A DNA stretch of 64,000 nucleotides from Nipponacmea schrenckii (taxonomy: Eukaryota; Mollusca; Gastropoda; Lottiidae): assembly GCA_030562195.1 (NCBI GenBank), contig CM060200.1, positions 31,535,023-31,599,022 on the forward strand. Direction: 5' to 3'. The translations under genes and the position numbers were made by a program. How positions within the stretch are numbered: the first letter of the stretch is position 1; the number at the start of each line of letters is the position of its first letter. Positions 36,168 through 47,289 of this stretch are shown in pieces. Below the pieces are notes generated by a model. The model had not been told where the DNA came from. It did no database searches and saw only the letters and a list, made by a program, of their open reading frames with translations.

Positions 36168-37608
36168 TCCTCCAAAAAGGACATGTTATGCTCAAAAGAG
36201 CTTATTCTGAAATTTTGATTTAAATAATTAAATTGTAAAAGTCTCACTTGTTTGCTGGCACTGGCAAAGCTAGTTAAGGGTGTTATAAGAGATGCTCTCC
36301 TATAGAAGCACTGGCCTAGGTCACAAGTAGAGACTATGCTACGAATTTCAGTATACATCAATTGATAAGAAATTAGCTACTTCTAGAGAAACTTACAAGA
36401 TAAAGCCATTGAATAAAAATACAAAGCGATTACTTCAGGGAGATAATGAAAGGGGATCTAATCTACCATGTACAAGAATATTACTCAGATTTTTATTCCT
36501 TTTGTAAGCAGTCACTAAACGTTTGGTATAGATATTAGGGAATTAATCCTGGAGTTCCTTATAAAAACGTTTCACAATAACAGATGCATATTTAGCTGTA
36601 GAATTGTAGGTGGCGACAAAAGGTATAATCTGGTTGTCATGCTGGATATTTAGACCGTGAGGTACGACTGTTTGTAATTGGTCTATCCAGAAACTCTCCC
36701 TTTGTAGTCGTTTCGTTTTAGGTTTGATTGTTGCAGAGTCTGGTATCTTTTCTATGGACATAACTAGAAGATCTTCAATGGAATGATTGGCTGAATTGAA
36801 ATGGTTCGCGATTGGTCTATCTTTTTTACGGAGAATGTCAAAGCGATGACCGCTTAAACGAGTACGCAACGCGTTTTGTGTTTCGCCAATATAGTGTACG
36901 TCGCATTTTTTACAGGGAATTAGGTAAATTATGTTTTTATCGATGCAAGAGAGAACTTCCTTTAGTTCGAAAATTTTGCCGTTTTTCTTATTTTCAAAAT
37001 AGTGACTAACATGTATATATTCGCAGGCACCAGGGTAGGATTCAGCTTGGGTATCAGTATCAATAGTTGGTATATTACTAATGTTGGAGGATCCTATGAT
37101 AAGGGTTGGCTTCACCAAAGTAGGCAGAGACCATTTGGTTTTGTCCTTTTGGTTTTTATGGCATCTTGGTTTACATAGAGGTGGTGAGTTTCCCAAACTC
37201 AAGCGACGACGGGATGTGGTTTTGGTGATGGACTGTGGAGTTTCTGGATTTGACCTCTGGCTGGAATTCTGTGGTGTTGATGGCAGGAGAGAAAAACGGT
37301 TTGGGGATACAATAGTTGGTAAGGTATTGGGTCTTTCGTTTGGTGTCGGCAAACACGTTGAAGTGCTTGGTAACTGTGTCGGCGATGGTGTACGTTTCCG
37401 TTTTGGAGTGGAGACGATTCTATCTGGAAGCAAGTTGGTTGGTGGGCTTGGCGGAACATCCATGGCCTCCACCACATTCCTACATTTCAAATCAGCAATA
37501 ATTCTTGTAAAATGATCAAGTGTTTCTTTTTGTAGTCGTCGATATGACTTTTTAGCCCAATTTATTGCTTCCTTAGAATGTTTTTGAATGTCAGATTCCG
37601 AAATATTT

Positions 37609-37692
37609 GCAGTGCGTTCTTCGAACGCACTGCTTTGTTTTCGAAATGACTATTTGCAGTGCGTTCAATCGAACGCACTGCTTTGTTTTCGA
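37609..37692 (+). repeat. duplicated 5' hairpin module of family B
   Basis: Two consecutive ~43-bp modules, each an 11-bp-arm hairpin (GCAGTGCGTTC/GAACGCACTGC with loops TTC and AATC) followed by TTTGTTTTCGAAATGACTAT. Confidence 0.9.
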
Positions 37693-39292
37693 AATGACTA
37701 TTTTTTTTTTGTCTCTTTCTGGTCACGCTCCCCAACCATAACTGCAAATGTCTTACACAATCTGGCGTGATATTGTAACGTAATCTAGTGCTCGTTGTTG
37801 TTTAAATGTAAAATGACGCATTTTTGTTCTACCCGAAATGACGTAGAACGTCACAAATTTTATTTTTGTTTACTAACTCACGGCTTGTTTTTTTATCCAA
37901 TCTGGTTCGGACTTTTTTTATTTACTACTTATAACTTAGATTTACATAATAGCAGTTTAAAAATTTTGAAATTTTTACTTTTGTTGCTGACTTTTGAATT
38001 TTAAAATTTAACACTTTTTCTAACTTCTGATTAGATCGAAATCAAAATTTGCAGTTAGATAAACATTTTTCTTGTCAAGAAAAATCTGTTTTCAAAATGT
38101 CGACATCACTTCCGGTTTCGGCGTGATACGTCGCTAAACTTCGAATTTTCACTTCCGGAATTCTAAAGATATTTGAATTTTTTCTTTTGCAATTAGTTAC
38201 TATTACCCCATAATGATTCTATAATTAACAAAAATTGAACCGGAAGTAACAGATCAGTCGCCATCATTAAACCACTTACTTTTGTAAAGTGAAAAATTAG
38301 GCCTTAGGGGTTAATCGGACAATTGTAATTTTGATGTCTATGTAATCTTCAATCGATTGCTAACAATTCTTAGGAAGCCGAATTTTGAATTTCGATTTAG
38401 CTTACCTTTCATTTCCGGTTCTTTTTTTTCACTCAGTGCCTAATTTTCCAACGTTCATATATCGTGACCTTGACCTTTGGTGACCATGTGACCTGCACAA
38501 AAGTTGTTGCCCTTGTCGAGATCTATCCATTGATGTCTTCATTTGTGTTGTGCAATGTCAACTTCCGGTTTTACAGCCATTTGAAAATTGCACTTTTTAA
38601 CTTCGAAGAGCTCTGTCACGTGACCTAATTTACATACGTCAAAATTTCTTTCATGTCCTTATTACGCGTAATTTATTCTTTCCAATGGTGTATAACACTT
38701 TATATTTTGATCAAAATTGCGCTTTTTAATATTTGAAAATTTTGTTCTTAGTTCTATATTAATTGTGCGTGATTTATGAAAAAGCACGTGTTTTTTTAAA
38801 ATTTACGTCTTATTTTTTCACAAAAATTGGTACATGAGTAGACAAAAAATTATCATTAAAGATTCCGATAAAACATTTTCCGAAATTAGCCGGAAACGTC
38901 CGAAAATGACCAAAAAATGTAGAAAATCACAGAAATCGGAATTTTCGGATTAAATTTTGCACAAACTTGCAATTTTATTATTCCACAGAATTAGTACCAT
39001 CAATATCTTCATTATGTATGTATGCCGTATATGCAAATTCCTAACCGTTAGATCGCCATCTTGAAATATGCAAATTATTGGAAAAATACTACTCGTCCGC
39101 CATTTTTAATCCTATTTTTTCCAGACTTGTTTTAAAATATAATTTGGATAATTATCTAGGTCCTCTAGTGGCATATATTTCAATTTTAAATTTGTCTTTG
39201 GACCAGGTCCTGCCAAAGTTTTTCAAAACTGAGTTCCGTTTGAAAGTTCATAACTTTTGAACTCTACCATATGCACCCTTTTGATCTCAAAA

Positions 39293-39500
39293 CAACATCA
39301 CCAGAGAGGCACTGGACTGGAATCCCCAAGGGCATAGAAGACAAGGACGACCTTTACATAGCTTGAAAAGAATAAGACTGAAAGAGCTAGGAAGGATTGG
39401 CAAGACCTGGAATGAAGCAAAAAGAACAGCTCATAACAGAGTGAGATGGAGACGTCTGTAGCAGCCCTATGCTCCGCAAGGAACGAAGAGGACTTACTTA
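39293..39500 (+). pseudogene. captured LINE ORF2 C-terminal fragment (in B2)
   Basis: Same fragment as 25630-25840, here in the plus sense (ITREALDWNPQGHRRQGRP..., LGRIGKTWNEAKRTAHNRVRWR). One base is lost after RWR, which shifts the final AALxSxRNEED part out of frame. Confidence 0.75.
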
Positions 39501-42500
39501 CTAATATGCATCCTTTATTTTTCTGCACGATCATCTTCATTGGCTAAAGATTCATATGATACCTTGATTTCTAATTTTAGTAAAGAACATTTGGATTAAT
39601 AGGGATCCAAAAATTGGTAATTTGCATATTTCTCGTATCTTCAGATGGTTATATCTCATGAACAAGACTCTTGGCAACATTCTAATTGACATTATTGTGA
39701 TGTGATTTTCATCAGCTTTCTAACAATATCTTTATTTTAGCTATAGACAGAAAACTGATGAAAATACGCCTAGTAGAAAATAAGCGATTTTAACATTCAT
39801 ATTTTTTTTATATTTAGTTCTATTTAACTTAAAAACAAAATTCGAACAGATTTATAATGTGCAAATTCCCAGCTTTCAAGCAATATATAAATCAATATGT
39901 ATTAATAAAAATTGCGAAAAGTTTAAGAATAAAATTACACTCTAATTGAACAGATCTAAATGCAACAGGTCATAAAGTCTGATTGTGTTAATTTCTTATC
40001 TTTTGGTCAAGACACAAATTTTGACATTTCCAGTTAAAGTATCGCAACCAATCAAAACAAGTCATTAGACTTTGTGGGCGTGGTTAAGCCCAGATATTTT
40101 ACATCACTGTGTGTATTTTTCTTTCAATCGAAATAGGGTCTCGGAGGATCAGTCAATATGTGTTATTTTGATGGACATGTATATAGAATCTATAACCGAT
40201 TGCCGAAATTTATATGAAACTGGTTTTTGAATTTTTAATTTGATTTTGATTTAATTACGATTAAAAATTATAAAAACTTCGAAGGTGTATATTGTGACGT
40301 TGACCTTTGGCGATCTTTATACCTGTACATATGTGATACGTTCTATCCAATGACATATTAAGCTTTATAGCAAATGTAAACTTTCGGTTTATCGGCATTT
40401 AAAAATTGCGAATTTTTCCTATAAAACGGTCAATTCACAAATTTTGACATTTCCAGTTGAATTTTCCAAAACAAGTCAATAGACTTTGTGGGCGTGGTTA
40501 AGCCCAGATATTTTTACATCACAAACCTTAATGATTGCCAGTCTATTAACAAGCTCAAATGTCACGTGTTAAATCATGAATAAATCATCTCTCCCAATAA
40601 TCGCAAAATCAATCTACATTCTATCCTTAAATGACAGACAGGAGACCAACAAATTCTAAATAGCTCGAAAGCTGCAGAACTGTTACAAACAGGTCTAGTT
40701 ATTCGTTCCAATGGTGTATAACACTTGATATTTGATCAAAATTGCACGTTTTAAATTTTCAAATTTTGTAATTTCTTCTATACTAACTGTGTGTATTTTT
40801 CTTTAAATCGAAATAGGGTCTCGGAAGATAATTCAATTTGTGTTATTTTGATGTACATATATATAGAATCTATTGCCGAAATATATATGGAAACCGATTT
40901 TTGAATTTTTATTTTGATTTTAATTTTTTTTACGATTAAAAATTAATCCAGTTAAAATGATTCAAAGATATTATATATCTTAAATAAAAGGAATGATTGT
41001 TCATTTCTCGCTGTGGGCGATGTATGATATGGATTATTTGGAAGGAAATTACAACCTTTAGAATTTTAAATGATATTCTCTTAAGCAAAAATAATGTACA
41101 GTTGAGTGGTATAAGGGACGGAACTATATAAAATACTCTCTCAAAGATGTAAAGCCGCGCTGTTAATTTGATGTCTCTATGTTATACCATGGCAACTTGC
41201 CACAAATTGCAGGATCTAATGTTCCTACTACACCTAAATTAAGATCGGTAAATAAATAAATTAACAAATTAACAAGTATCAACGATCTGGAAAGTTAATG
41301 AAATCCAAGATCAATTTGTAATCTCAAATAAGGTGTTATGTTCCACAAATTTGTTTTTTCGACGTTTTGTTTTACACGCTAATTTAACAGATATAAATGT
41401 TACAAGAAGAGTTAAGAAGATAATGTAACAGGTCATAAAGTCAAATTGTGTTAATTTCTTATCGTTTGGTCAAGACACAAATTTTGACATTTCCAGTTTA
41501 AGTATCGCAACCAATCAAAACAAGTCATTATACTGAGTAGGCGTGGTTAGTTCTATTTTAAATGACAGCCAGGAGATTAACAAATTCTAAATATCTCGGA
41601 AGCTGCACAACTGTTACAAACAAGTCTAGTTATTATTATGGAATTGGATATTATAAATGCAACGTTTCACCCATGCAATAGAAGGGACGCGCACTGCCTT
41701 GGTACCGTCTAAAGGTTCTAGTTTGTGTTTTGATCAAGTTAATTTTGGAGGCCAGCTGTGAATCGAAATGATTCTTAAGTGCCAATGCCACATTTGTTGC
41801 CCAAGATTTGTTGACTGCTGCAATAGCCGAAGATATCTGGTGGTTTTTAAGAGCTGGTTTTACAAACCGGTTGAGATCATTAATTTTATATAAAAACCCA
41901 CGGGTTGGCGAACCATTAACTTGTTTTGAAATTATAGAAGCATGGTAAAGACACTGAATAAGATGAAAAAACATCTTCACAATAGGATTATTTGTGTCAT
42001 GTCTCTGTCTATGATGATATGGTTGTCTGTTAAATCTGGAATTCTGATGAGGCCTGTAGTGATGCTGGTGAGACTGTGTTGCATGTCTCTCGGGGAATTG
42101 AACTCGGTGATGAACATTTCTTCTAGGGTACAGCCAGTTGGATCGGTGGTCCATTATGATAAATCCAAGTTTATAAGAATATAACAATGTTTAATACAAA
42201 ATAATAACAACTTACAAACATTAAGATATAGGGGCTCCTCAATATTGTTCATTGAGGAGCATCAGGAGGAAAGTTTAATAAGATTACCTTTTTTTTGGAT
42301 ATACCAAAACTTTACAAATATGTAAAAAGAATATAAACAATAAATGTACATAACTTTGATCCTTCCAGAAGTAGACGTGAGCTCATATTCGATTCAAAGG
42401 ACATGTTATGCTCAAAAGAGCTTATTCCGAAATTTTGATTTAAATAATTAAATTGGAAAAGTCTCACTTGTTTGCTGGCACTGGCAAAGCTAGTTAAGGG

Positions 42501-42659
42501 TGTTATAAGAGATGCTCTCCTATAGAAGCACTGGCCTAGGTCACAAGTAGAGACTATGCTACGAATTTCAGTATACATCAATTGATAAGAAATTAGCTAC
42601 TCTAGAGAAACTTACAAGATAAAGCCATTAAATAAAAATACAAAGCGATTACTTCAGGG

Positions 42660-44353
42660 AGGTAATGAAGGGGATCTAATCTACCATGTACAAGAATATT
42701 ACTCAGATTTTTATTCCTTTTGTAAGCAGTCACTAAACGTTTGGTATAGATATTAGGGAATTCATCCTGGAGTTCTTTATAAAAACGTTTCACAATAACA
42801 GATGCATTTTTAGCTGTAGAATTGTAGGTGGCGACAAAAGGTATAATCTGGTTGTCATGCTGGATATTTAGACCGCGAGGTACGACTGTTTGTAATTGGT
42901 CTATCCAGAAACTCTCCCTTTGTAGTCGTTTCGTTTTAGGTTTGATTGTTGCAGAGTCTGGTATCTTTTCTATGGGCATAACTAGAAGATCTTCAATGGA
43001 ATGATTGGCTGAATTGAAATGGTTCGCGATTGGTCTATCTTTTTTACGGAGAATGTCAAAGCGATGACCGCTTAAACGAGTACGCAACGCGTTTTGTGTT
43101 TCGCCAATATATTGTACGTCGCATTTTTTACAGGAAATTAGGTAAATTATGTTTTTATCGATGCAAGAGAGAACTTCCTTTAGTTCGAAAATTTTGCCGT
43201 TTTTCTTATTTTCAAAATAGTGACGAACATGTATATATTCGCAGGTACGACACCGAGAACCTCTGCATGGTACAGAAGCGAAACCGTTTGGTTGAGGAGG
43301 GGGCTTATTTTTGTTTTCAATAGCCGAAAGAGTGTCGTTTTTAATTTTGCGCAAAAAACGTTTTGAGTAACCCCGCTCCCTCAGTTTATCAAATACTAGT
43401 TCGCAAGCCAAATCAAAATCTGTCTTTCTTGTGCAAATTCTGTTGAATCTCAGAATTTGCGATTTTATTATGCCAGAAAATGTATGCTTGGGATGGAACG
43501 AAGTTTTGAATAAAAGTTGGTGTGTGTCAGTTTCTTTAAAATATACTTTAATATCAAATTTTTTAGTTTGATTAAAACTTGATCCTTTGAATACAGTTGT
43601 ATCCAAGAAATTCATGCTATTTTCCGAGATGTTTGCTGTAAGTTTTATAGAAGAATGGTGATTATTTAGAATTTCGAAATACTCCCAAAAGTTTGCCAAA
43701 GATTCAGTCCAAATACTAAAAATCTCGTCTAAAAATCTTCCATAGAAGAGAGGTTGAAAAGGGGAAATTAGTGAGCCATTCAGCCACAAAGATATTCGCA
43801 TAACTCGGCGCGAAGCGTTTTCAGTCCATTTCGCGGTAATGATTTTTATTATTTAGTTGGGATTCTACTTCAAAAACATAGTCCTCGCGATTTTGAATGA
43901 CACAGCAATTGCCCTTGTCACTCTTGCGGATTATAATTGTCTGATCATTTTTCAAAGTGGTCAAAACAGAGGTTCAAAATCGGTAAGGTTGTTCTTTTCA
44001 TTTACCAGTGGTAAATGGGAGACTTCTTCGTATAAATTATCGCATTTACTCAAAATATTGTGGTCAATGGCACTGTCTGGTGGATTCCAGCCAGACTTTT
44101 CTATAAATGGAGTTCGCTTTCCACGGCCTAATCTTTCACGGAAGAAATAATTTAGTTTAAAAGTCCTTATGACGTGCTCAATCGACGATAAAATTGGTAC
44201 GCGTGAAAGAGGTTTAGATGTAGGGATGACAGTCAGCCCTCTATCTAAAACTCTTTCTTCAAGGGGAGAAAGTTTGCGCGAGCTCAGATTCACGATGGTC
44301 TGGTCTAGTTTAACGATGCTTCCCCCCGCGTTTAGTTTAAATGGGAGACCCAT
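42660..44353 (-). pseudogene. PLE-4 RT/GIY-YIG ORF, RT core deleted
   Basis: Starts at MGLPFKLNAGGSIVKL (44353) and continues through PTSKPLSRVPILSS, RERLGRGKRTPFIEKS and SHLPLVNEKNNLTDFE. The frame is broken near 43970, and about 1 kb of RT fingers/palm is missing at about 43822. The remainder has YGRFLDEIFSIW, where the catalytic DD has become DE, then CRGSRCRTC and the GIY-YIG block YLISCKKCDVQYIGETQNALRTRLSGH through RESFWIDQLQTVV. Not functional as an RT; the endonuclease part is intact. Confidence 0.85.
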
Positions 44354-45600
44354 TGAGAATAAATAGCTTTGGCAGTGGGGGTCATCCAGTGGATGTGGTC
44401 CGAAAATACACCAATCATTCCATTGAAACGGGGAATGGTTTTCGCGTCAAAGGAGGGTTTATGGTATAACAGGTCGTTGAATCTTCTGAGGTTAGTGGCT
44501 GACTGGGGATCTGAAAGGGTGAGATTTTTGGAGAATGGAATTTGTGTTGCAAACAGGGAGGCTGTAGGAAATTTGGATTTAGCCATTTTAATCAATTCCA
44601 TCATCCGACGGTGGATAGATTCACCCGACTCTTCTCTGTTGTTTAACCCAATGTGGAATAAAACCTTCTTTGGAATAGTGGATGGAGAAATCTTTGAAAG
44701 TAAATGTGTAATATGTTGTACATGGGCACCAGGGTAGGATTCAGCTTGGGTATCAGTATCAACAGTTGGTATATTACTAATGTTGGAGGATCCTATGATA
44801 AGGGTTGGCTTCACCAAAGTAGGCAGAGACCATTTAGTTTTGTCCTTTTGGTTTTCATGGCGTCTTGGTTTACATAGAGGTGGTGAGTTTCCCAAACCCA
44901 AGCGACGACGGGATGTGGTTTTGGTGATGGACTGTGGAGTTTCTGGATTTGACCTCTGGCTGGAATTCTGTGGTGTAGATGGCAGGAGTGAAAAACGGTT
45001 TGGGGATACAATAGTTGGTAAGGTATTGGGTCTTTTGTTTGGTGTCGGCAAATACGTTGAAGTGCTTGGTAACTGTGTCGGCGATGGTGTACGTTTCCGT
45101 TTTGGAGTGGAGACGATTCTATCTGGAAGCAAGTTGGTTGGTGGGCTTGGCGGAACATCCATGGCCTCCACCACATTCCTACATTTCAAATCAGCAATAA
45201 TTCTTGTAAAATGATCAAGTGTTTCTTTTTGTAGTCGTCGATATGACTTTTTAGCCCAATTTATTGCTTCCTTAGAATGTTTTTGAATGTCAGATTCCGA
45301 AATATTTTGTGTTTTGATCAAGTTAATTTTGGAGGCCAGCTGTGAATCGTAATGATTCTTAAGTGCCAATGCCACATTTGTTGCCCAAGATTTGTTGACT
45401 GCTGCAATAGCCGAGGATATCTGGTGGTTTTTAAGAGCTGGTTTTACAAACCGGTTGAGATCATTAATTTTATATAAAAACCCACGGGTTGGCGAACCAT
45501 CAACTTGTTTTGAAATTATAGAAGCATGGTGAAGACACTGAATAAGTTGAAAAAACATCTTCACAATAGGATTAGTTGTGTCATGTCTCTGTCTATGTAT
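44332..45600 (-). CDS. PLE upstream ORF with SGNH-hydrolase-like domain
   Basis: An intact frame of about 420 codons (open further upstream to 45855 through PLE-5 sequence). The N-terminal third is basic/alpha-helical (VKPALKNHQISSAIAAVNKSWATNVALALK) and the middle is a Pro/Ser/Thr linker (PTNLLPDRIVSTPKRKRTPSPTQLPS). The C-terminal part has TLIIGSSNI (block I), VLFHIGLNNREES (block III, GxN) and DHIHWMTPTAKAIY (block V, DxxH), the order of catalytic blocks in SGNH/GDSL-type hydrolases. The Ser, Asn, Asp and His residues are all present. Similar esterase-like domains are known in ORF1 of some CR1/L2-type LINEs; I do not know of one in a PLE. Its last codons overlap the RT ORF start by 22 bp. 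Confidence 0.7.
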   Translation of the reverse strand: MHRQRHDTTNPIVKMFFQLIQCLHHASIISKQVDGSPTRGFLYKINDLNRFVKPALKNHQISSAIAAVNKSWATNVALALKNHYDSQLASKINLIKTQNISESDIQKHSKEAINWAKKSYRRLQKETLDHFTRIIADLKCRNVVEAMDVPPSPPTNLLPDRIVSTPKRKRTPSPTQLPSTSTYLPTPNKRPNTLPTIVSPNRFSLLPSTPQNSSQRSNPETPQSITKTTSRRRLGLGNSPPLCKPRRHENQKDKTKWSLPTLVKPTLIIGSSNISNIPTVDTDTQAESYPGAHVQHITHLLSKISPSTIPKKVLFHIGLNNREESGESIHRRMMELIKMAKSKFPTASLFATQIPFSKNLTLSDPQSATNLRRFNDLLYHKPSFDAKTIPRFNGMIGVFSDHIHWMTPTAKAIYSQWVSHLN

Positions 45601-46410
45601 ATGGTTGTCATGCTGGATATTTAGACCGTGAGTTACGACTGTTTGTAATTGGTCTATCCAGAAACTCTCCCTTTGTAGTCGTTTCGTTTTAGGTTTGATT
45701 GTTGTAGAGTCTGGTATCTTTTCTATGGGCATAACTAGAAGATCTTCAATGGAATGATTGGCTGAATTGAAATGGTTCGCGATTGATCTTTTTTTATGGA
45801 GAATGTCAAAGCGATGACCGCTTAAACGAGTACAACGCGTTTTGTGTTTCGCCAATATATTGTACGTCGCATTTTTTACAGGAAATTAGGTAAATTATGT
45901 TTTTATCGATGCAAGAGAGAACTTCCTTTGGTTCGAAAATTTTGCCGTTTTTCTTATTTTCAAAATAGTGACTAACATGTATATATTCGCAGGTACGACA
46001 CCGAGAACCTCTGCATGGTACAGAACCGAAACCGTTTTGGTGGAGGAGGGGGCTTATTTTTGTTTTCAATAGCCGAAAGAGTGTCGTTTTTAATTTTGCG
46101 CAAAAAACGTTTTGAGTAACCCCGCTCCCTCAGTTTATCAAATACTAGTTCGCAAGCCAAATCAAAATCTGTCTTTCTTGTGCAAATTCTGTTGAATCTC
46201 AGAATTTGCGATTTTATTATGCCAGAAAATGTATGCTTCGGATGGAACGAAGTTGTGAATAAAAGTTGGTGTGTGTCAGTTTCTTTAAAATATACTTTAA
46301 TATCAAGTTTTTTAGTTTGATTAAAACTTGGTCCTTTGAATATAGTTGTATCCAAGAAATTCATGCTATTTTCCGAGATGTTTGCTGTAAGTTTTATAGA
46401 TGATTATTTA
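45601..46410 (-). pseudogene. PLE-5: partial upstream tandem copy
   Basis: The endonuclease part (CDVQYIGETQNAL, LSGHRFDILHKK) and linker (KPPPPP, followed by a frameshift near 46035) plus the end of the RT (MNFLDTTIFKGPSFNQTKK). A small deletion near 45782-45835 also shifts the frame. Similarity ends at about 46410. Confidence 0.8.
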
Positions 46411-46660
46411 GGAGATTGCGAATTAGTAAGTCATATACAGTATGAGTGGCTTCACTAGATTACAAAGAGATCAAAGAGATTTGTGTAATATATACTAGTG
46501 CATTACGCTACTATCTAATTTGGGGTGTCTATTATAGCTAATAAATTCCATCTACATCCCAGAAACCGTATCTATTACACTGATTTAATCACGAAAAGAA
46601 AAAAAAAATATAAGCAAGCAAGAAAAAACTTTATTTCTCATTTATTAGAAACATTAAAAA
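46411..46660. other. single-copy AT-rich spacer with minus-strand poly-A signals
   Basis: No gene recognised. TTTATT occurs twice near 46630-46645 (AATAAA on the minus strand), a plausible end for the minus-strand transcript from 47.2 kb. Confidence 0.4.
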
Positions 46661-46666
46661 TAAAAA

Positions 46667-46738
46667 TTAAGGCGAACTAAAATCTAAATCTCCAGAACTC
46701 AAACTGTCTGATCCGTACCTAGCTGCATTCACTTCCAT
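46667..46738 (-). CDS. possible short ORF or terminal exon
   Basis: ATG at 46738 opens a 23-codon frame, MEVNAARYGSDSLSSGDLDF ending SSP-stop, directly upstream of the minus-strand poly-A signals. The acidic/Ser-rich composition looks like a protein tail. It may be the last exon of the zinc-finger gene at 46900-47172, but I cannot fix splice sites. Confidence 0.25.
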   Translation of the reverse strand: MEVNAARYGSDSLSSGDLDFSSP

Positions 46739-46899
46739 TGATAATTACACCGACTTGTGAAAATATTAGAGTTAAGTCGTAAATATAATATATTTAATTA
46801 GAATTAAGTTGATTAATTATAATAAATTGATAAATTAGTTTAAATTCAGTGTCCTAGCACATAAAGAAAACTTAAACTAGACGAGAAGAAAGAATCACA

Positions 46900-47172
46900 C
46901 TAAGTAATCACAATTCGACATTCCTCTCTTCTCTCTTCGTGCTCTTGAAAATGTTCTCGAATTTCTTTCGGATTCGAAGAGATGAAAATCCTACATTGCG
47001 AACATTTATCAACTGTATCCTTCGATGAAGAAACTCGATTGTCTTGAATGCGAGTATTCATTATCAAGTCAAGTATTACCCAATAAGCCTCAGAATCGCA
47101 TTGAGCATGCCTTTCCTCGAAATTATCTTCCGTGGTGCTGGTAGCAGCGCATTTGACGATGTTCTTATTCAT
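46900..47172 (-). CDS. small protein with one C2H2-type zinc finger
   Basis: 90 residues from ATG 47172. CSQCRIFISSNPKEIREHFQEH fits C-x2-C-x12-H-x3-H, a C2H2-like zinc finger near the C-terminus; the rest is acidic and I recognise no other domain. A TATAAA lies ~52 bp upstream of the ATG (47224-47229, minus), and it is divergent from the acidic-protein gene starting at 47792, with a tandem repeat between them. A further exon at 46667-46738 is possible. Function unknown; DNA or RNA binding is inferred only from the finger. Confidence 0.5.
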   Translation of the reverse strand: MNKNIVKCAATSTTEDNFEERHAQCDSEAYWVILDLIMNTRIQDNRVSSSKDTVDKCSQCRIFISSNPKEIREHFQEHEERREECRIVIT

Positions 47173-47223
47173 TGCACGATTTAAAATAAAACCTTACACT
47201 TTTTGTTTTTTTCTTCTCGCGGC

Positions 47224-47229
47224 TTTATA
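47224..47229 (-). promoter_or_regulatory. TATA box for the zinc-finger gene
   Basis: The minus strand reads CGTATAAAGCCGCG, about 52 bp upstream of the ATG at 47172. Confidence 0.5.
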
Positions 47230-47289
47230 CGTTTACAACAATGAACTCATAAGCATATCTTTTCAAACAGTATAGTTTCGACAGGATTC

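Larger units (their letters stand above)
37607..41721 (+). mobile_element. family B element, copy B2 (full length, 4115 bp)
   Basis: The 5' end is TT (37607-37608) plus the hairpin GCAGTGCGTTC-TTC-GAACGCACTGC and TTTGTTTTCG. This module is duplicated once (37650-37690) before the T tract. The 3' end is hairpin ACCGTCTAAAGGT, one base, CTAG (41718-41721), then host T. Host flanks AAATAT and TTTGTG together restore AAATATTTTGTG, exactly as in the uninterrupted PLE-4 copy at 45300-45311, so insertion was between two Ts without target duplication. The interior is inverted relative to B1. Confidence 0.9.
36543..42154 (-). pseudogene. upstream-ORF/GIY-YIG fusion of PLE-3 (interrupted)
   Basis: One frame runs from the upstream ORF (SPPTNLLPDRIVSTPKRKRT..., LIIGSSNISNIP) straight into the endonuclease region (CEYIHVSHYFENKK, YLIPCKKCDVHYIGETQNALRTRL) and stops early at 36543, where sister copies keep reading. 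The N-terminus, on the far side of the B insertion, starts at MDHRSNW (ATG 42154) and is rich in His, Arg and Gln. The RT is missing entirely, so the product could not reverse transcribe. The in-frame join may be chance or may have allowed a non-autonomous derivative. Confidence 0.65.
36168..42385 (-). mobile_element. PLE-3: Penelope-like element split by family B
   Basis: A head-to-tail neighbour of PLE-2 and PLE-4. It has a 3' tail (36168-36540), a GIY-YIG region, then a direct join at about 37025 to the upstream ORF, so the whole RT is deleted. A 4115-bp family B element interrupts the upstream ORF at 37607-41721. The beginning of the upstream ORF lies at 41722-42154. Confidence 0.85.
42386..45600 (-). 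mobile_element. PLE-4: most complete Penelope-like copy
   Basis: Minus strand: upstream ORF with SGNH-like domain (45600-44332), overlapping RT ORF start (44353), RT N-terminal part (to about 43825), a deletion of the RT core, RT palm end, endonuclease, and 3' tail to 42386. It joins PLE-5 at 45600, where the endonuclease frame of the upstream copy reads into its ORF1. It is the paralogous empty site for the B2 insertion. Confidence 0.88.

Noticed and set aside
39298..39540. Minus-strand 80-codon frame with hydrophobic start, and the 60-codon plus frame at 25645-25827
   Set aside because: Antisense of the captured LINE ORF2 fragment; the conserved LINE tail is on the opposite strand in each case.
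44369..45214. Plus-strand frames of 122 and 144 codons, repeated at 37081-37515
   Set aside because: They are antisense to the PLE upstream ORF; the codon pattern and homology lie on the minus strand.
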